64,000 bases of DNA, from assembly GCA_947044405.1 (NCBI GenBank), contig CAMRHE010000324.1:186001-250000 (forward strand), read 5' to 3'. A program made the translations under genes and the position numbers. The notes beneath the pieces are model-generated. The model was not told where the DNA came from. It did no database searches and saw only the letters and a list, made by a program, of their open reading frames with translations. Below are positions 10,211 through 21,584 of this stretch, one piece after another (position 1 is the first letter of the stretch; each line of letters opens with the position of its first letter). Origin of the DNA: Leptodactylus fallax (taxonomy: Eukaryota; Chordata; Amphibia; Anura; Leptodactylidae).

Positions 10211-12001
10211 ACCCCCGTCCCCCTAGTGCATGCAAAGTAGCAATGGGCAGAGCATCCGCTTTGTCAGAGTTCATAGAGAGAGTGTGTCAGAGTTCATCTC
10301 ATATTGAGAGAGAACAAGAGAGCCAGATGGAGAGTTTGCATGAGAGCGCGTAGTTGTGTTGTTCAATGGCACGCCATCAACACTATGGCTTCCAAAGTAC
10401 TCAGTCAGCTTCCACCGGTGGAAGTAGATTTCTTTTTGGTCATGGTGGACTATAGGACAGTAGATGTAGGCAGTCCAATCGCTGCTCCAGCAGCTGGTAA
10501 ACCATTGAGGTGGCTATAGTGTCACAAGAGGACTGATGAGCAGTCAGTGGCGGGAGTCCATGGTAGACTGCGATAACCAGACAGTCAGCAGGAGGTCAGA
10601 TCCACTTGTACGGAGCCTTTGGATGTTGGAAGGGGATCAGGGATGCAGTGGGCCACTATAGGCAAACAGGTCTCCAAAACCAGACATGTCATATATCATA
10701 TCATATTAATTTATCCTTCCCTGATCTTCAAATTTAGTATGGGGTCAAGGTCATTAACTGGTACAATACGGATGATAAAGGGGATTATTAGCTACATACA
10801 CAAAACTCCATTAATGGCCTCCACATGGTATAATGTCCTATTGGTTTCTCCACACAATATTAGGGCATTATAAAATATGGGGGCAATAACGTGGCATTAT
10901 ACTGTATGGTGGGTGTGAAGGATCTCCCTTTGCCAAGCCGCTTGGCACACCTGCCATCACACTTCTTAACCTTCCACTCATGCCCCATGAGTGGACTGAG
11001 TTCATAGGATAATATGAAATGAGCTTTAGAAATTCTATATATTTATTAACCTGAGTGGGTTGGTACTAGTCACTAACATATACAGAGTACACATCACAGT
11101 ATTGTCAAGTAAATACAGGTAAAAGCACAATACAGTACAGAAAAATAAAATGGGAATAAAAGATAGGAAAATACCAGAACAAGTTTGTAGTTGGTTCTCT
11201 AGGCCTCAGCAGTTTGGCCTAGGGCGCTTGCTTAAGTTAATTCTCCACTAGTGTGCCGACACAGTATGCGGATTCCACCGCATTTTAATTTTTTTCCAGC
11301 TTCCTAGTACATCATGCCGAATGTCTCCATTAGAAATAACAATTTGATCAGCAAAAAATAAAAATAATCTGTGGAAGTAAAAATAAAAATGTTATGGTTT
11401 TTGAAAGACATGAGGTTAAAAAAAAAGGGATGCAAAGATGAAAAATAACTGTGGTGGAAAGATAAGAATCTAAAGAAATAAGCAAAACATTGTCAACTGT
11501 AATTGTAGGAGGAGTGTGTGTGTGTAGCTACATTGATAACTTTCATTAGGCGGTTTACAATATAATTAGAAAGAAAGCAACAAGTAGATAACTGAGTACT
11601 ATTTCTTTTCATTACAGCAGCATTAGACATCTAATTCTGCCATAAACCAGCATAATGGATGATATTCTGCTAATGCTATTGATCCAAAAGATAAAGGCAC
11701 ACTGCTTTAATTGGCAAAGACACAAATATATACCTTTAAAATACAATTTCATTATATGACATTTGCTTAGACTGTGTTCATTATTTAAACATCATGAGAC
11801 CTTGAGTTTTCATTTCAGACTATACAATTTGTGCTTTGACAATAGAGAAAATTAAGTAATTAATAATGTAAAATAAAAATTCTTAAGAACATATTACAAC
11901 AGAAACATACTCTTACTTTTATGGTAATGTCAAGACTGGAATAATGGATATTCACTATTTTACTGTCACTCTGCAATCACAGTACTGTGTAATTTTGGTT
12001 G

Positions 12002-12008
<7 letters not shown>
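10211..12008. other. Mostly unassigned AT-rich DNA
   Basis: 10211-10560 may be the 5' UTR of the minus-strand L1. The rest has no recognisable gene. Around 11280-11420 there is weak similarity to the right half of the TTAA element at 57898 (TTTTTTTCCAGCTTC, ACATCATGC, AATAAAAATGTTATGG). A TG-rich run lies at about 11515. Confidence 0.35.

Positions 12009-12050
<42 letters not shown>
12009..12050. repeat. (TA)n microsatellite
   Basis: About 21 TA units directly left of the Tc1 element. The TA run continues beyond the element's right end, as expected for insertion into a TA target. Confidence 0.97.
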
Positions 12051-12053
<3 letters not shown>

Positions 12054-13652
12054 TGGGGAAAAAAAAGTATTTAGTCAGCCACCAATTGTGCAAGTTCTCC
12101 AACTTAAAAAGATGAGGCCGGCCTGTAATTGACATCATAGGTAGACCTCAACTATGAGAGACAAAATGAGAAAACAAATCCAGAAAATCACATTGTCTGA
12201 TTTTTAAAGAATTTATTTGCAAATTATGGTGGAAAATAAGTATTTGGTCACCTACAAACAAGCAAGATTTCTGGCTCTCACAGACCTATAACTTCTTCTT
12301 TAAGAGGCTTCTCTGTCCTCCACTCATTACCTGTAGTAATGGCTCCTGTTTGACATTGTTATCAGTATAAAAGACACCTGTCCACAACCTCAAACAGTCA
12401 CACTCCAAACTCCACTATGGTGAAGACCAAAGAGCTGTGGAAGGACACCAGAAACAAAATTGTAGACCTGCACAAGGCTACGAAGGCTGAATCTGCAATA
12501 GGCAAGCAGCTTGGTGTGAAGAAATCAACTGTGGGAGCAATAATTAGAAAATGGAAGACATACAAGACCACTGATAATCTCCCTCAATCAGGGGCTCCAC
12601 GCAAGATCTCACCCCGTGGGGTCAAAATGATCACTAGAATTGTGAGCAAAAATCTCAGAACCACACGGAGGGACCTAGTGAATGACCTGCAGAAAGATGG
12701 GACTAACGTAACAAAGGCTACGTCAGTAACACGCTATGCCGCCAGGGACTCAGATCCTGCAGTGCCAGACGTGTCCCCCTGCTTAAGCCAGTACATATCT
12801 GGGCCCGTCTGAAGTTTGTTAGAGAGCATTTGGATGTTCCAGAAGAGTATTGGGAGAATGTCATACGGTCAGATGAAACCAAAGTAGAACTGTTTGGTAG
12901 AAACACAACCCGTTGTGTTTGGAGGAGAGTGAATGCTGAGTTGCATCCAAAGAACACCATACCTACTGTAAAGCATGAGGGTGGCAACATCATGCTTTGG
13001 GGCTGTTTCTCTGCAAAGGGACCAGGACGACTGATCCATGTACATGAAAGAATGAATGGGCCCATGTATGGTGAGGTTTTGAGTGCAAACCTCCTTCCAT
13101 CAGCAAGGGCATTGAAGATGAAAAGTGGCTGGGTCTTTCAGCATGACAATGATCCCAAGCACACCGCCAGGGCAACGAAGTAGTGGCTTCATAAGAAGCA
13201 TTTCAAGGTCCTGGAGTGGCCTAGCCAGTCTCCAGATCTCAACCCCATAGAAAACCTTTGGAGGGAGTTGAAAGTCCATGTTGCCCAGAGACAGCCCCAA
13301 AACATCACTGCTCTAGAGGAGATCTGCATGGAGGAATGGGCCAACATACCAGCAACAGTGTGTGCCAACCTTGTGAAGACTTCCAGAAAACGTTTGACCT
13401 CTGTCATTGGCAACAAAGGATATATAACAAAGTATTGAGATGAACTTTTGTTATTGACCAAATACTTATTTTCCACCATAATTTGCAAATAAATTCTTAA
13501 AAATCAGACAATGTGATTTTCTGGATCTGTTTTCTCATTTTGCCTTTCATAATTGAGGTCTACCTATGATGACAATTACAGGCCGGCCTCATCTTTTTAA
13601 GTGGGAGAACTTGCACAATTGGTGGCTGACTAAATACTTTTTTTCCCCACTG
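12051..13652 (+). mobile_element. Tc1/mariner element, near-complete
   Basis: The 1602-bp element is flanked by TA and starts CAGTGGGGAAAAAAAAGTAT. Its terminal inverted repeats are about 210 bp: the left block TTTAGTCAGCCACCAATTG recurs as CAATTGGTGGCTGACTAAA on the right, and GAGGCCGGCCTGTAATTG recurs as CAATTACAGGCCGGCCTC. It encodes one transposase (12417-13438), has high arm identity, and is the best-preserved DNA transposon in the window. Confidence 0.96.
12417..13438 (+). pseudogene. Tc1 transposase, two lesions
   Basis: DDE transposase that cuts and pastes its own element. [19 protein letters not shown] opens the N-terminal helix-turn-helix region ([20 protein letters not shown]), followed by the second HTH. 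A single frameshift lies near 12715-12725; the shifted frame then reads [19 protein letters not shown]. The catalytic domain follows with first Asp in [11 protein letters not shown], second Asp in [10 protein letters not shown] and Glu in DLNPIENLW, spaced as in DD34E. An in-frame TAG at 13181-13183 replaces the codon before WLHKKHF. The protein ends GYITKY and TGA at 13436-13438. Catalytic residues are intact, so loss of function looks recent. Confidence 0.93.
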
Positions 13653-13673
13653 TATATATATACTGTAAATATA

Positions 13674-13972
13674 CAGTACAGACCAAAAGTTTGGACACAC
13701 CTTCTCATTCCAAGAGTTTTCTGTATTTTCATGACTATAAAAATTGTAGATTCACACTGAAGGCATCAAAACTATGAATTAACACATGTGGAATTATATA
13801 CTTAACAAAAAAGTGTGAAACAACTGAAAATATGTCTTATATTCTAGGTTCTTCAAAGTAGCCACCTTTTGCTTTGATTACTGCTTTGCACACTCTTGGC
13901 ATTCTCTTGATGATCTTCAAGAGGTGGGATTTCTTGTCTTATAAATGGGCTTGGGACCATCAGTTGTGTTGA
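13674..13972 (-). mobile_element. Tc1-type fragment, second family
   Basis: Starts CAGTACAGACCAAAAGTTTGG, a different Tc1 family from the 12.05-kb copy, and runs through GCACACTCTTGGCATTCTC to GGACCATCAGTTGTGTTG. The first 250 bp are almost identical to 32728-32990. It lacks the rest of the element and shows an internal deletion after CTTCAAGAGG. Confidence 0.85.
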
Positions 13973-14456
13973 TGTGGGGAAGGTAGCTCGGTAGAAGCAA
14001 TGGTGAGGAGCCAACCAGTCAGAGATAGGGACACAAAGTCTGTAGAAAACAGGTTTATTTTAGAAAAACAGCAAAAATAAATAAACTTTTACTTCAGGTA
14101 CAAAACAAAATACAGCCTTAACGTCAGGCAAAAGAATGTAAACAAAACTCTGCTCGTCCGAGCACTAACTAAACAGTAAAAACTAACTATATGTGTGGCT
14201 TTCTAACAACCACACGAACAAAACAAAGAAGCACAGTACCAGACTCTCAGTGTTCCAGGACAGACCCAGGCGCCTCCTCTCACTCCCAGGATCTGCCCTG
14301 ATGTGCAGGCTCTGCAGCCTTTTATGGCCCAGTAACGAGCCTGGGACCCACACTTGGGGCTGAAGCTTATTCAAGACCCGCCCTGGACCACACATAAGTC
14401 AGAAATCTGGGGAAGATATACCGTGATTCCAGCACTTTGCCTGTCACCTTCTCACA
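13973..14456 (-). mobile_element. LTR-like block
   Basis: 484 bp bounded by TGTGGGGAAGGT and (reversed) TGTGAGAAGGTG, i.e. TG...CA with short inverted ends. Read on the minus strand it has a TATA-like CCATAAAAGGC and, further on, AATAAAC before a pyrimidine-rich end, the order expected in an LTR. No target duplication was found and no internal retroviral-type region adjoins it, so this is tentative. Confidence 0.5.
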
Positions 14457-15238
14457 ATATACACATTTATTGATAGCATACATAATATAATCTATCAATC
14501 ATATATTTTGCATGGACATTTATTAGCCCATGCAGAATGTGTCACTACAAGCAGGACCACCTTTCTCAAGGCTTGAAAAAGGCCCAGCTTGGACTAAAAC
14601 GTTGTGCATGACCAAGTGGCTGCTGGTCTTAGTACATGCACCCACACTATTTAACCAGTGCTGCACCTACACATTGCACCTACAGGAACTTTTATGATAT
14701 CTCATTCTATATCCATAGGCATTAACATCGAGTGAGTACTCATGGTAGCTAAAACAGCCTCCACTCTTCTGTGATGGCTGTTGAATATCATGACTATATA
14801 AAAGTATAAGTATATGGGGCGCACTACATCTGGGTATGTTTAGGGTATATGTGATCTTTTTGATTTGGACAGCTTGGGCCTGAGTTGGGGCTTTAGACAT
14901 ATAAATGGCTTCTATTTCATGCTATGGGGAGTTAAGCGGTATGAAAAATTTGTTTCAACAAATAATTATATTCCTCTAGAATCTTTGGTATCTTTAATAT
15001 ATTGATCTTTTTGTCCATGAGGGACCTTTTTGTTCTGTCTATCATTGCTCTATATCTGTAATCGTATTTGTAATGAGTATGATAGTACTCCTATCCTACC
15101 CAGGTGCATTTTATTTGTAGCTATGCTTAGCTTGTTATCCCCCCTTTGTCTCTTTGTTATTATATGTCTTTTATGATTATTTAATAAATTATGTTTCATT
15201 GTATTAGTTGTGTGGATTTCTTTATTTGGTCTATTCTC
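14457..15238 (+). other. Possible Penelope-type unit, diverged
   Basis: No gene. Near 14573-14610 the sequence GCTTGAAAAAGG, then CTAAAACGTTG, resembles a decayed hammerhead core (CTGATGA...GAAACGTTG). About 600 bp later it reaches TTTAATAAATTATGTTTC. The layout resembles that at 6.5-7.0 kb, but the core is too mutated to call. Confidence 0.25.
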
Positions 15239-15241
15239 TAA

Positions 15242-15461
15242 GGCTAAAGCCCCACGTTGCGGAAACGCAGCTTTTTTTGTTGCAGATTTTGTTGCGTTTT
15301 TTGAGCCAAAGCCAGGAGTGAATTGAGCAGAAGGTAGAAGTATATGAGCTTACTATATATTCTCCATTCCTTTTGTAGCCATTCTTGGCTTTGGCTCAAA
15401 AAAATGCAACAAAATCTGAAACAAAAAAAAAGCAGCATTTCAGCAACGTGGAGCCTCAGCC
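15242..15461. mobile_element. Foldback MITE A (Harbinger-type)
   Basis: 220-bp element starting GGCTAAAGCCCCACGTTGCG and ending CAACGTGGAGCCTCAGCC, flanked by TAA on both sides (15239-15241, 15462-15464). The arms pair over most of their length (GAGCCAAAGCCAGGAGTG against ATTCTTGGCTTTGGCTC). A 3-bp TWA duplication is the hallmark of PIF/Harbinger elements. Confidence 0.85.
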
Positions 15462-15554
15462 TAAATAAGCAAAATAAATAATTTGAATAATGACAAAAAC
15501 AGCGATCTAACCTAGCCATCTGGAAAGCAGGGTTGACATGCTGAGTTCTGATGA

Positions 15555-15572
15555 CATATTCCCTTTAACAGA
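15555..15572 (-). mobile_element. Kolobok/T2-like terminus
   Basis: CATATTCCCTTTAAC is, in reverse, GTTAAAGGGAATATG. TTAAAGGG is typical of amphibian T2/Kolobok ends. No partner end was found. Confidence 0.3.
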
Positions 15573-15873
15573 GGAGTGGCTGTGCATATAGAGGCATGGT
15601 GTAATAGTAGGCAGGGGATAAAATTGCAGTATTATGCAATATACTGTAATACAGAAGAATTCTCTAGATGACATATAACAAATATAAAAAAACTAGATAT
15701 TCCCCATCTGAAAAAGCCTGAGTATCAAAATATAAAAGTATTTATGCCATATGATGAATACTGTAATGTGAAAAAAATCAAAATGTGAAAATTGCAGTTT
15801 TTCAGTCACTTCTACCACCCCCTTTCACCAGGGAAGTTAAATAAAAAGTGATCAAAAACTCATAAAGATGAAA

Positions 15874-16529
15874 TGTAACATCCACGCCCATTTGGACTTC
15901 AACACCATCCTCTGGCTGCAAGCTAAGGCGCAGGAGGCATGTCCAGCTATTATTCCTTGCTTTAGGTTCTTGTGTACCCTGTCTGAACACTGTCCTATTC
16001 CCTCACCTCTGTAATTGATTTTCCACCACACCCATCACTTACTCCTTTGTTTCCCTCTTCTCCTCTAATAGTTAATCTCAGCCTTGCCTTGTGATTGACA
16101 GCCTATCTGTCAATCAATCCTGGGGCGGGTTCTGGACTTCCTATTTACAGCCCATCAGCCCACACTTGGTTGCTGGCTATTGACTTTGTCCTTGCTAAGT
16201 GTTCTACTTGTTCTTTATTGTATTGGACTTACTGACTTCTGACCTTTGGCTTTTCTTGTTACTGCTCTTTTGGATTGTGATTTGGTACTGTTTCTCTCTT
16301 TGGTTTGACTTCGGCTTGCTGACTCCTCTTCTGTGTTGTTTTGTCTTGTTCTGTGTCACACTTATCATAAGAAGGGACTGGCAAGTTGTCCGCTGTCACC
16401 TAGGGCAGTGAGGCAAGTAGGCAGGGACAGGGGGTGGGTCGAGTTTAGGACTCACTGTCTCTGTCATTCCCTTCCTCCCAGGTTTCAGCAGCAGTACTAG
16501 GAAATTGCTCAACTAGCAATTCCCTTACA
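15874..16529 (-). mobile_element. Solo LTR, family 1
   Basis: 656 bp beginning TGTAACATCC and ending CCCTTACA (TG...CA with inverted tips), flanked by identical 5-bp duplications tgaaa at 15869-15873 and 16530-16534. In minus orientation it starts TGTAAGGGAATTGCTAGTTG. It shares many blocks with the solo LTR at 54262-54906 (AGTTGAGCAATTTCC, GGTGACA, CAATCACA.GGCAAGGCT, GATTAACTATT). No internal coding region remains, so it is a recombined solo LTR. Confidence 0.88.
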
Positions 16530-16534
16530 TGAAA

Positions 16535-17254
16535 TAGGTTAATTCCTCCTTACAAGGGTCCCTGGTAATAAGTGGTGTTACCAAAGATTCAGTGCTAGGT
16601 CAGCGAATATTTAATTCAAATGGGTTTTCCAGTCAAAAAATGAATTTTCTACAAAGGTCTGTTAGTGCTATTAATAGGTTAATAAGTGTACCCAAATACC
16701 TTTATCAGTGTTTTGAGTCATTTCAGGGTTCTCTGGGGGATTCTTGCATCATCTGCATTTGTTTACATCTGCATCTTCCTGTTGTGTGCCTTTCCTACAA
16801 CTTCCACGATTCCTTGGGCTGAACTCAGAGCTGACTCAATACCCCTCCCTTTCTCCCTCACTCCCACTCCCTTTCTCACTCACTCCCCCTCCCTATTTCC
16901 CTAGCTTAGAAATGTATATCTCTCTCTTTCGCATACAGTTTCGAACTGAAGGGCTTAGGGCGCCCATCAGAGGAACTTGTTCAGTGGGCCCACCCAACAG
17001 CTTCCTGCTAATAACCTACACCACGGCTCCTTCACTGAAATCTTGCATATGTGCCGACTATCCTGAGTATTTTCCCAATAGCGACATTCCTATAGTACTG
17101 TGCAGGCCCCAATAGCTCCATGACTGGTTCATGCACAGTACTGTAGGTGGAATGATACAGCCATGGAGCACTACACATATGTGTAAGATTATAGTGAGTG
17201 AGCTTGAATGCAGACATAGCACACAGTCCTGCCAGCAGGAATTTTGAGCCTCTT
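16535..17254. other. Unassigned
   Basis: About 700 bp with no recognised gene or repeat signature. It has a CT-rich patch at 16845-16905. Confidence 0.3.
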
Positions 17255-17945
17255 ACTCAATAGTATAATGCACCAAAGTGCCCTCTACAGTATAATATGC
17301 TCCACAGTGGTCCCACACAGTATAATATGCTTCACAGTGGCCCCCACACAGTATAATATGCTCCACAGTGGCCCCCGCACAGCATAATATGCTCCACAGT
17401 GTCCCCCGCATAGGACAATATGCTCCACAGTGGCTCCCCCACAGTATGATATGCTCCACAGTGACCCCCACATAGTATAATGCTCCACAGTGGCCCCCAC
17501 ACAGGACAATATCCTCCATAGTGGCTCCCCCACAGTATGATATGCTCCACAGTGCCACACACGCACACACTATAATGCTCCACAGTGGACCCTGCACAGT
17601 ATAATATTCTCCACAATGGCCCCTGCACAGTATAATGCTTTACAGTGGACCAAGCACAATATAATATGCTGCAGTGGCCCCCTCATAGTATAATGCTCCA
17701 CAGTGGCCCCTGCACAGTATAATATGCTCCACAGTGGCCCTTGTACAGTGTAATGCTCAGCGGTGGACCCTGCACAGTATAATATGCTACACAGTGGACC
17801 CTGCACAGTATAATATGCTCTACAGTAGCCCCTGTATAGTATAATGCTCCACAGTGGCCCCCACACAGTATAATATGTTCCACAGTGGCCCCCCACACAG
17901 TATAATGCTCCACAGTGCCCCCACACAGTATAATATGCACCACAG
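17255..17945. repeat. 31-bp minisatellite (GGGGCCACTGTGGAGCATATT)
   Basis: About 22 copies of a 28-32-bp unit reading CAGTATAATATGCTCCACAG then TGGCCCCCACA. Reversed, this is the same unit as the arrays at 29860-30345 and 62380-63010 (GGGGCCACTATGGAGCATAAT...). Every reverse frame is open by repetition, giving spurious Cys/His/Tyr-rich open frames. Confidence 0.95.
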
Positions 17946-18293
17946 TCACAGTCGGCCGCAGTACAGTGGGTAGCCGGCATCACCTTGTACTTCGTATGCC
18001 GGCGCCGCACTGTACTGTGCATGCTGGCATTCTGGTTGTATTGTGCAGGTGTGGGCAGCAGCATATGTCATGAAGAGGAGGTCCCGGCCACCTACAAGAA
18101 GTAACGTGCCATAACGAATGAAAGGTAAGTATGATCGGGTGGGGGTGGCTAACGCAAATGATGTCCCATGTCCACTATGGAGATACCCAGATAGAAACAT
18201 TTTCGGAAAAGTAAGTTCATTACGAAATAGGAAGGAGGGGGCATGGTGAACTACTGCTGAAATTATTGATTTATCCCACACAAACCCCTTTAA
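17946..18293 (-). mobile_element. Kolobok/T2-like end next to the minisatellite
   Basis: From the array the sequence passes through a GC-rich block and ends at CACACAAACCCCT followed by TTAA (18290-18293). Reversed, the end reads TTAAAGGGGTTTGTGTGGG, a T2/Kolobok-like terminus. The 63.2-kb array has the same layout: minisatellite, about 200 bp, then an AGGGGGTTGCCAGG end at TTAA. The opposite end was not found. Confidence 0.45.
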
Positions 18294-19784
18294 CTATTAT
18301 TTATGTATATAGAGATGAACAATATTTTGTTCTTTGTTTTGTTTTGTATTTGCTGGTTCAGAAAAAAGTTTGATTTGAGTCTAAACCCGTTTGTTCTGAA
18401 CCAAAAGTTAGACACTCTGTGGGCTCCTTGGACTCTACCACCTTTCCATAGCCTACTTATATGGCTATGGGTAAATTAAAGATCACCAGTGGTAACAAGC
18501 AGTCTATATAAAAGCATGCAGTGCTGTCAGATTTTATTTAAATTTTAAAAAATGGTCCAATATTTATCACTTTTTTGAGAGCAGATGCCTGCCAGTGTAC
18601 ACAGACAAGCTGGACAAGCGAATCCAAGAGGAGACATGAAAAAGTACACACCCATAAATAGAAATATCAAATCTTATCTTATTATACACACAAAGCAGGC
18701 ATACAATTAAAACCAAGGACAAATGCATAGGGATACCCCTGAAGAAGCTGCAATACTCTTGGGGCTTTCTTTTGTGCCATTGTGGTGAGAGTCTACTTTA
18801 TTTATGGGTATATTTTCTGCCTTATTGTTTATCTTTAGTAAACTGATATTCATATTGCGTATTTTTGTTAGAATACCCACATTTCCTTTGTTTGTACCTG
18901 TGCATTTGTTTCCTATTTGATTTCTATTTCCTGCTTTTTCAGTTTAGGGATAGAACAGAGATAGCATTCTTATATTTCTTTTTTATTGAATTCTTTATTT
19001 CTGTGGATTTATTTATTTTTATCTTATAGTTGTGGTGTTCATTCTTGATATTGTAGAGATCCAATTGTGTCTTGGGTTTTTTTGCACCCTAAAGGTTGGA
19101 ACCCCTATGAGTTTGTCCTTAGTTTTAATTTGTTTTAATTGTAAATGTATATCAATAAAATTAGATTTCTCTATTTTTCTGTTTTTGGGAGTGCACTTTT
19201 TTCATATGTCCTACTGGACTCAGTTGACCACCTTTGTCCATGTTGCTCCTAATCCATGGAACCACCCCCACTTGTTTATGCTTTGGTTTAGGTTATACTT
19301 TATTGATCATAATTTTTGCCAGTTTTTATACACACAGTGGTATCAAAAGAATAATAATAATAAATGATCCCTTTTCAGAGAGTAAAAACATTTTTTTTTA
19401 TTATTTTAAAATAAAATGTATTTTTTTATATATTTTTTATTATGACAGTATGGGACATGATGGACAGACAGACAGTGGTCTCTGCGCATTTCAGCCATAA
19501 ATGCCATAAAGCTAAAAATTCAGATTCCAGAACTGATGCTTTCTGATCATCTTACCTCTCAAAAACAAAAAGTAATAAATATGTACCCACAAAATAGGTT
19601 TCATAAAACTACATGTAGGGAACGTAGAGAGGAATAAAATGTTACTGGTTTAAGGCTAAAAAGTGTTGCTAAAGGGTTAAAATGTATATATGGCACCAGA
19701 GTTATGTGCCAGTAATATTTATTTGAGCCATAAATTCAAAAGCTGCAATGAAAAAGTGACATTTTTGGGAAGGATTTAGCAATT
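18294..19784. other. Mostly unassigned; AT-rich
   Basis: 18306-18410 is a diverged hAT-like terminus (TAGAGATGAACAATATT; GGTTCAGAA / TTCTGAACC inverted). 18735-18765 (CCCCTGAAGAAGCTGC) resembles a decayed hammerhead-unit start, and a tail-like CAATAAAATTAGATTTC follows at about 19153. No gene seen. Confidence 0.3.
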
Positions 19785-19787
19785 TTA

Positions 19788-20006
19788 GGCTGAGGCCCCA
19801 CATTGCAGAAACACAGCTTTTTTTGTTGCAGATTTTCCTACGGTTTTTTGAGCCAAAGTAAAGAATGGTTACAAAAGTAACGGGAAATATATAGGAAGTT
19901 CTTATACTTCTACCTTCTGCTTAATCCACTCCTGGCTTTGGCTGAAAAAACCGCAGCAAAATCTGCAAAAAAAACCCCTGCATTTCCGCAACATGGTTCC
20001 TTAGCC
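19788..20006. mobile_element. Foldback MITE B (Harbinger-type)
   Basis: Starts GGCTGAGGCCCCACATTGCA and ends CAACATGGTTCCTTAGCC, flanked by TTA at 19785-19787 and 20007-20009. Same family as MITE A and MITE C (internal GAGCCAAAG...CTTTGGCT). Confidence 0.85.
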
Positions 20007-20009
20007 TTA

Positions 20010-20777
20010 ATGTGATTGTTAGGGGGATAAATTGATCTACAAATGTCTAGTATTGGACTATAAAGTCACTCTGTCACAGAATTATCTCTACATTATTTGA
20101 ATGTCGAAATAATTCAATATGCAATCACACTGACATTATCAAATAGACTATTTAACATTTCTGAATACTTTTAAAATGTGCCAAACTTCTAAAGTTAAAA
20201 TTCATTTGGTTATTTTGACTGCTACAAAAATTTCTAGTCTCCCAGTTCAGAAACTGCACATGGGGTATCCCTCACATGTGTTAAGGATATTAGGAATAAA
20301 AAAAAAGTATCCCAGTGGCCCAGTGGGAATACGTACCTAATATGGTTGAGTTTACCTGTCTTTGGTATATTTTTCATACACTGCCGATATACCTTTGCCC
20401 AAGGGATGAGTTTCAGGTTATTAGCAAAGTGACAGCAACACATACGGGTATGGCATATGGATGGTAACAAAATTTGGTGTTTAAAAACATACTGCACTTA
20501 ACTGTGGGATTTTTAATGTTGTGATGTCTTCTTTCTTCTCCTAATTAAAAAAAAAAAAGAAAAATTAGCCTGGACAACCACTTTAAGCAGAATGGATGAC
20601 ATCAAGCAGAGATCTAGAAAACCGTCATACAGAAAATATATTGGAAAATTGTATAACTTTTTATTATACAAACAATTTTCTCTCAATGTTTTTCTGAAAC
20701 TGGTCAACTCCTTTAACTTCATATTCCACTCCTTCATTTGGAAGGGTGGCACACTCACAGCCAACCTCCAGAATTTG
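20010..20777. other. Unassigned, includes a dispersed repeat
   Basis: 20419-20535 is nearly identical to 27713-27832 (ATTAGCAAAGTGACAGCAAC, TTTAAAAACATACTGCACTT, AACTGTGGGATTTTTAATG). Otherwise no recognised feature. At 20570-20586 a Kolobok-like tip (reversed CTTAAAGTGGTTGTCC) may bound that repeat. Confidence 0.4.
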
Positions 20778-20785
20778 GTAACAAC

Positions 20786-21576
20786 TAGGGATGGATGAAT
20801 CCATTAGGAATCATTTCTGATCCAGTTGGTTTGGGTTCCTGATTCTCTTCGGTTCAAACAAGTTTGGTACAAACCACACCTTTTGGTTGGGGGCCCCACG
20901 TGGCGTAAACGCCGTAGTTTTTGCAAAGTGGATGGGACTCTAGCGAATTCCATCCACACATTGCAGAAAAATACGTTTTTGGAAACCTCTGCAGACTTCT
21001 GTGAAAAGGGCTGTGGGAAAAACTGTGTTGAGTTGCCGCCGCTGTTTTAACCGCAGCATTTTTTTGGTGCAGCCCGCTACGTGGGACCTTAGGTTAAGTT
21101 GGCTTAAAACATAGTGTAGAACACTCCAGGTTATTGGAAATCTGGCATTCCTGTGGGCCAATCACAGGAGAGCTACTGTGGCTATTGAATTAAATAACAG
21201 CAGTGGCACTTCTGTAATAGCGAGAACACCACTGATAATTACATTATGATGTCACAGTACAGGGATATTAAAAAAAATTGGTGACAGTGGGTGAAAAATC
21301 ATAGCAAAGCTGCCACCGCTATTGCTGGTAGTGGCCCCGCTATGTATAGACACTTTGGTCTGGTGCTAAATTTAAATGGGCCAATGAAAGGAGAGCTACT
21401 GATGCTATTGAATTCAATACCTGCAGTGACTTTTCTGTGATAGCGGGACCACTGCTGATAATAGCAGTGGTGGTTCTGCTATCATCTAATCACGGTGAAC
21501 ATTTTAGTTCATCTGAGACAATTTGGAATATTCAGGGCAAATCCGGTTTTGTTACAAACTGATACACCCATCTCTA
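20786..21576. mobile_element. Non-autonomous hAT element, TAGAGATG family
   Basis: Begins TAGGGATGGATGAATCC and ends CACCCATCTCTA (reversed TAGAGATGGGTG). Flanks are gtaacaac (20778-20785) and gtaacacc (21577-21584), an 8-bp duplication with one mismatch. The right 75 bp match the right end at 35893-35967, where a transposase relic of the same family lies (ATTTTAGTT, ATTTGGAATATTC, AACCCGGTT/AATCCGGTT). No transposase inside. Confidence 0.75.
20889..21092. mobile_element. Foldback MITE D nested in the hAT element
   Basis: GGGGGCCCCACGTGGCGTAA at the left, and GCCCGCTACGTGGGACC at the right. It is a diverged member of the GCCCCACGTTGCGG foldback family, lying wholly inside the hAT element at 20786-21576. 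Flanking duplication not clear. Confidence 0.55.
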
Positions 21577-21584
21577 GTAACACC

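Noticed and set aside
14566..14615. Hammerhead-like phrase CTTGAAAAAGG...AAAACGTTG
   Set aside because: The core differs at several invariant positions (CTGATGA and GAAA both altered) and the stems do not pair; kept only as a possible decayed unit.
17253..18064. Cys/His-rich minus-strand open frames
   Set aside because: Pure translation of the 31-bp minisatellite; periodic and without a real domain.
18735..18770. CCCCTGAAGAAGC as a ribozyme core
   Set aside because: No GAA box or pairing stems follow.
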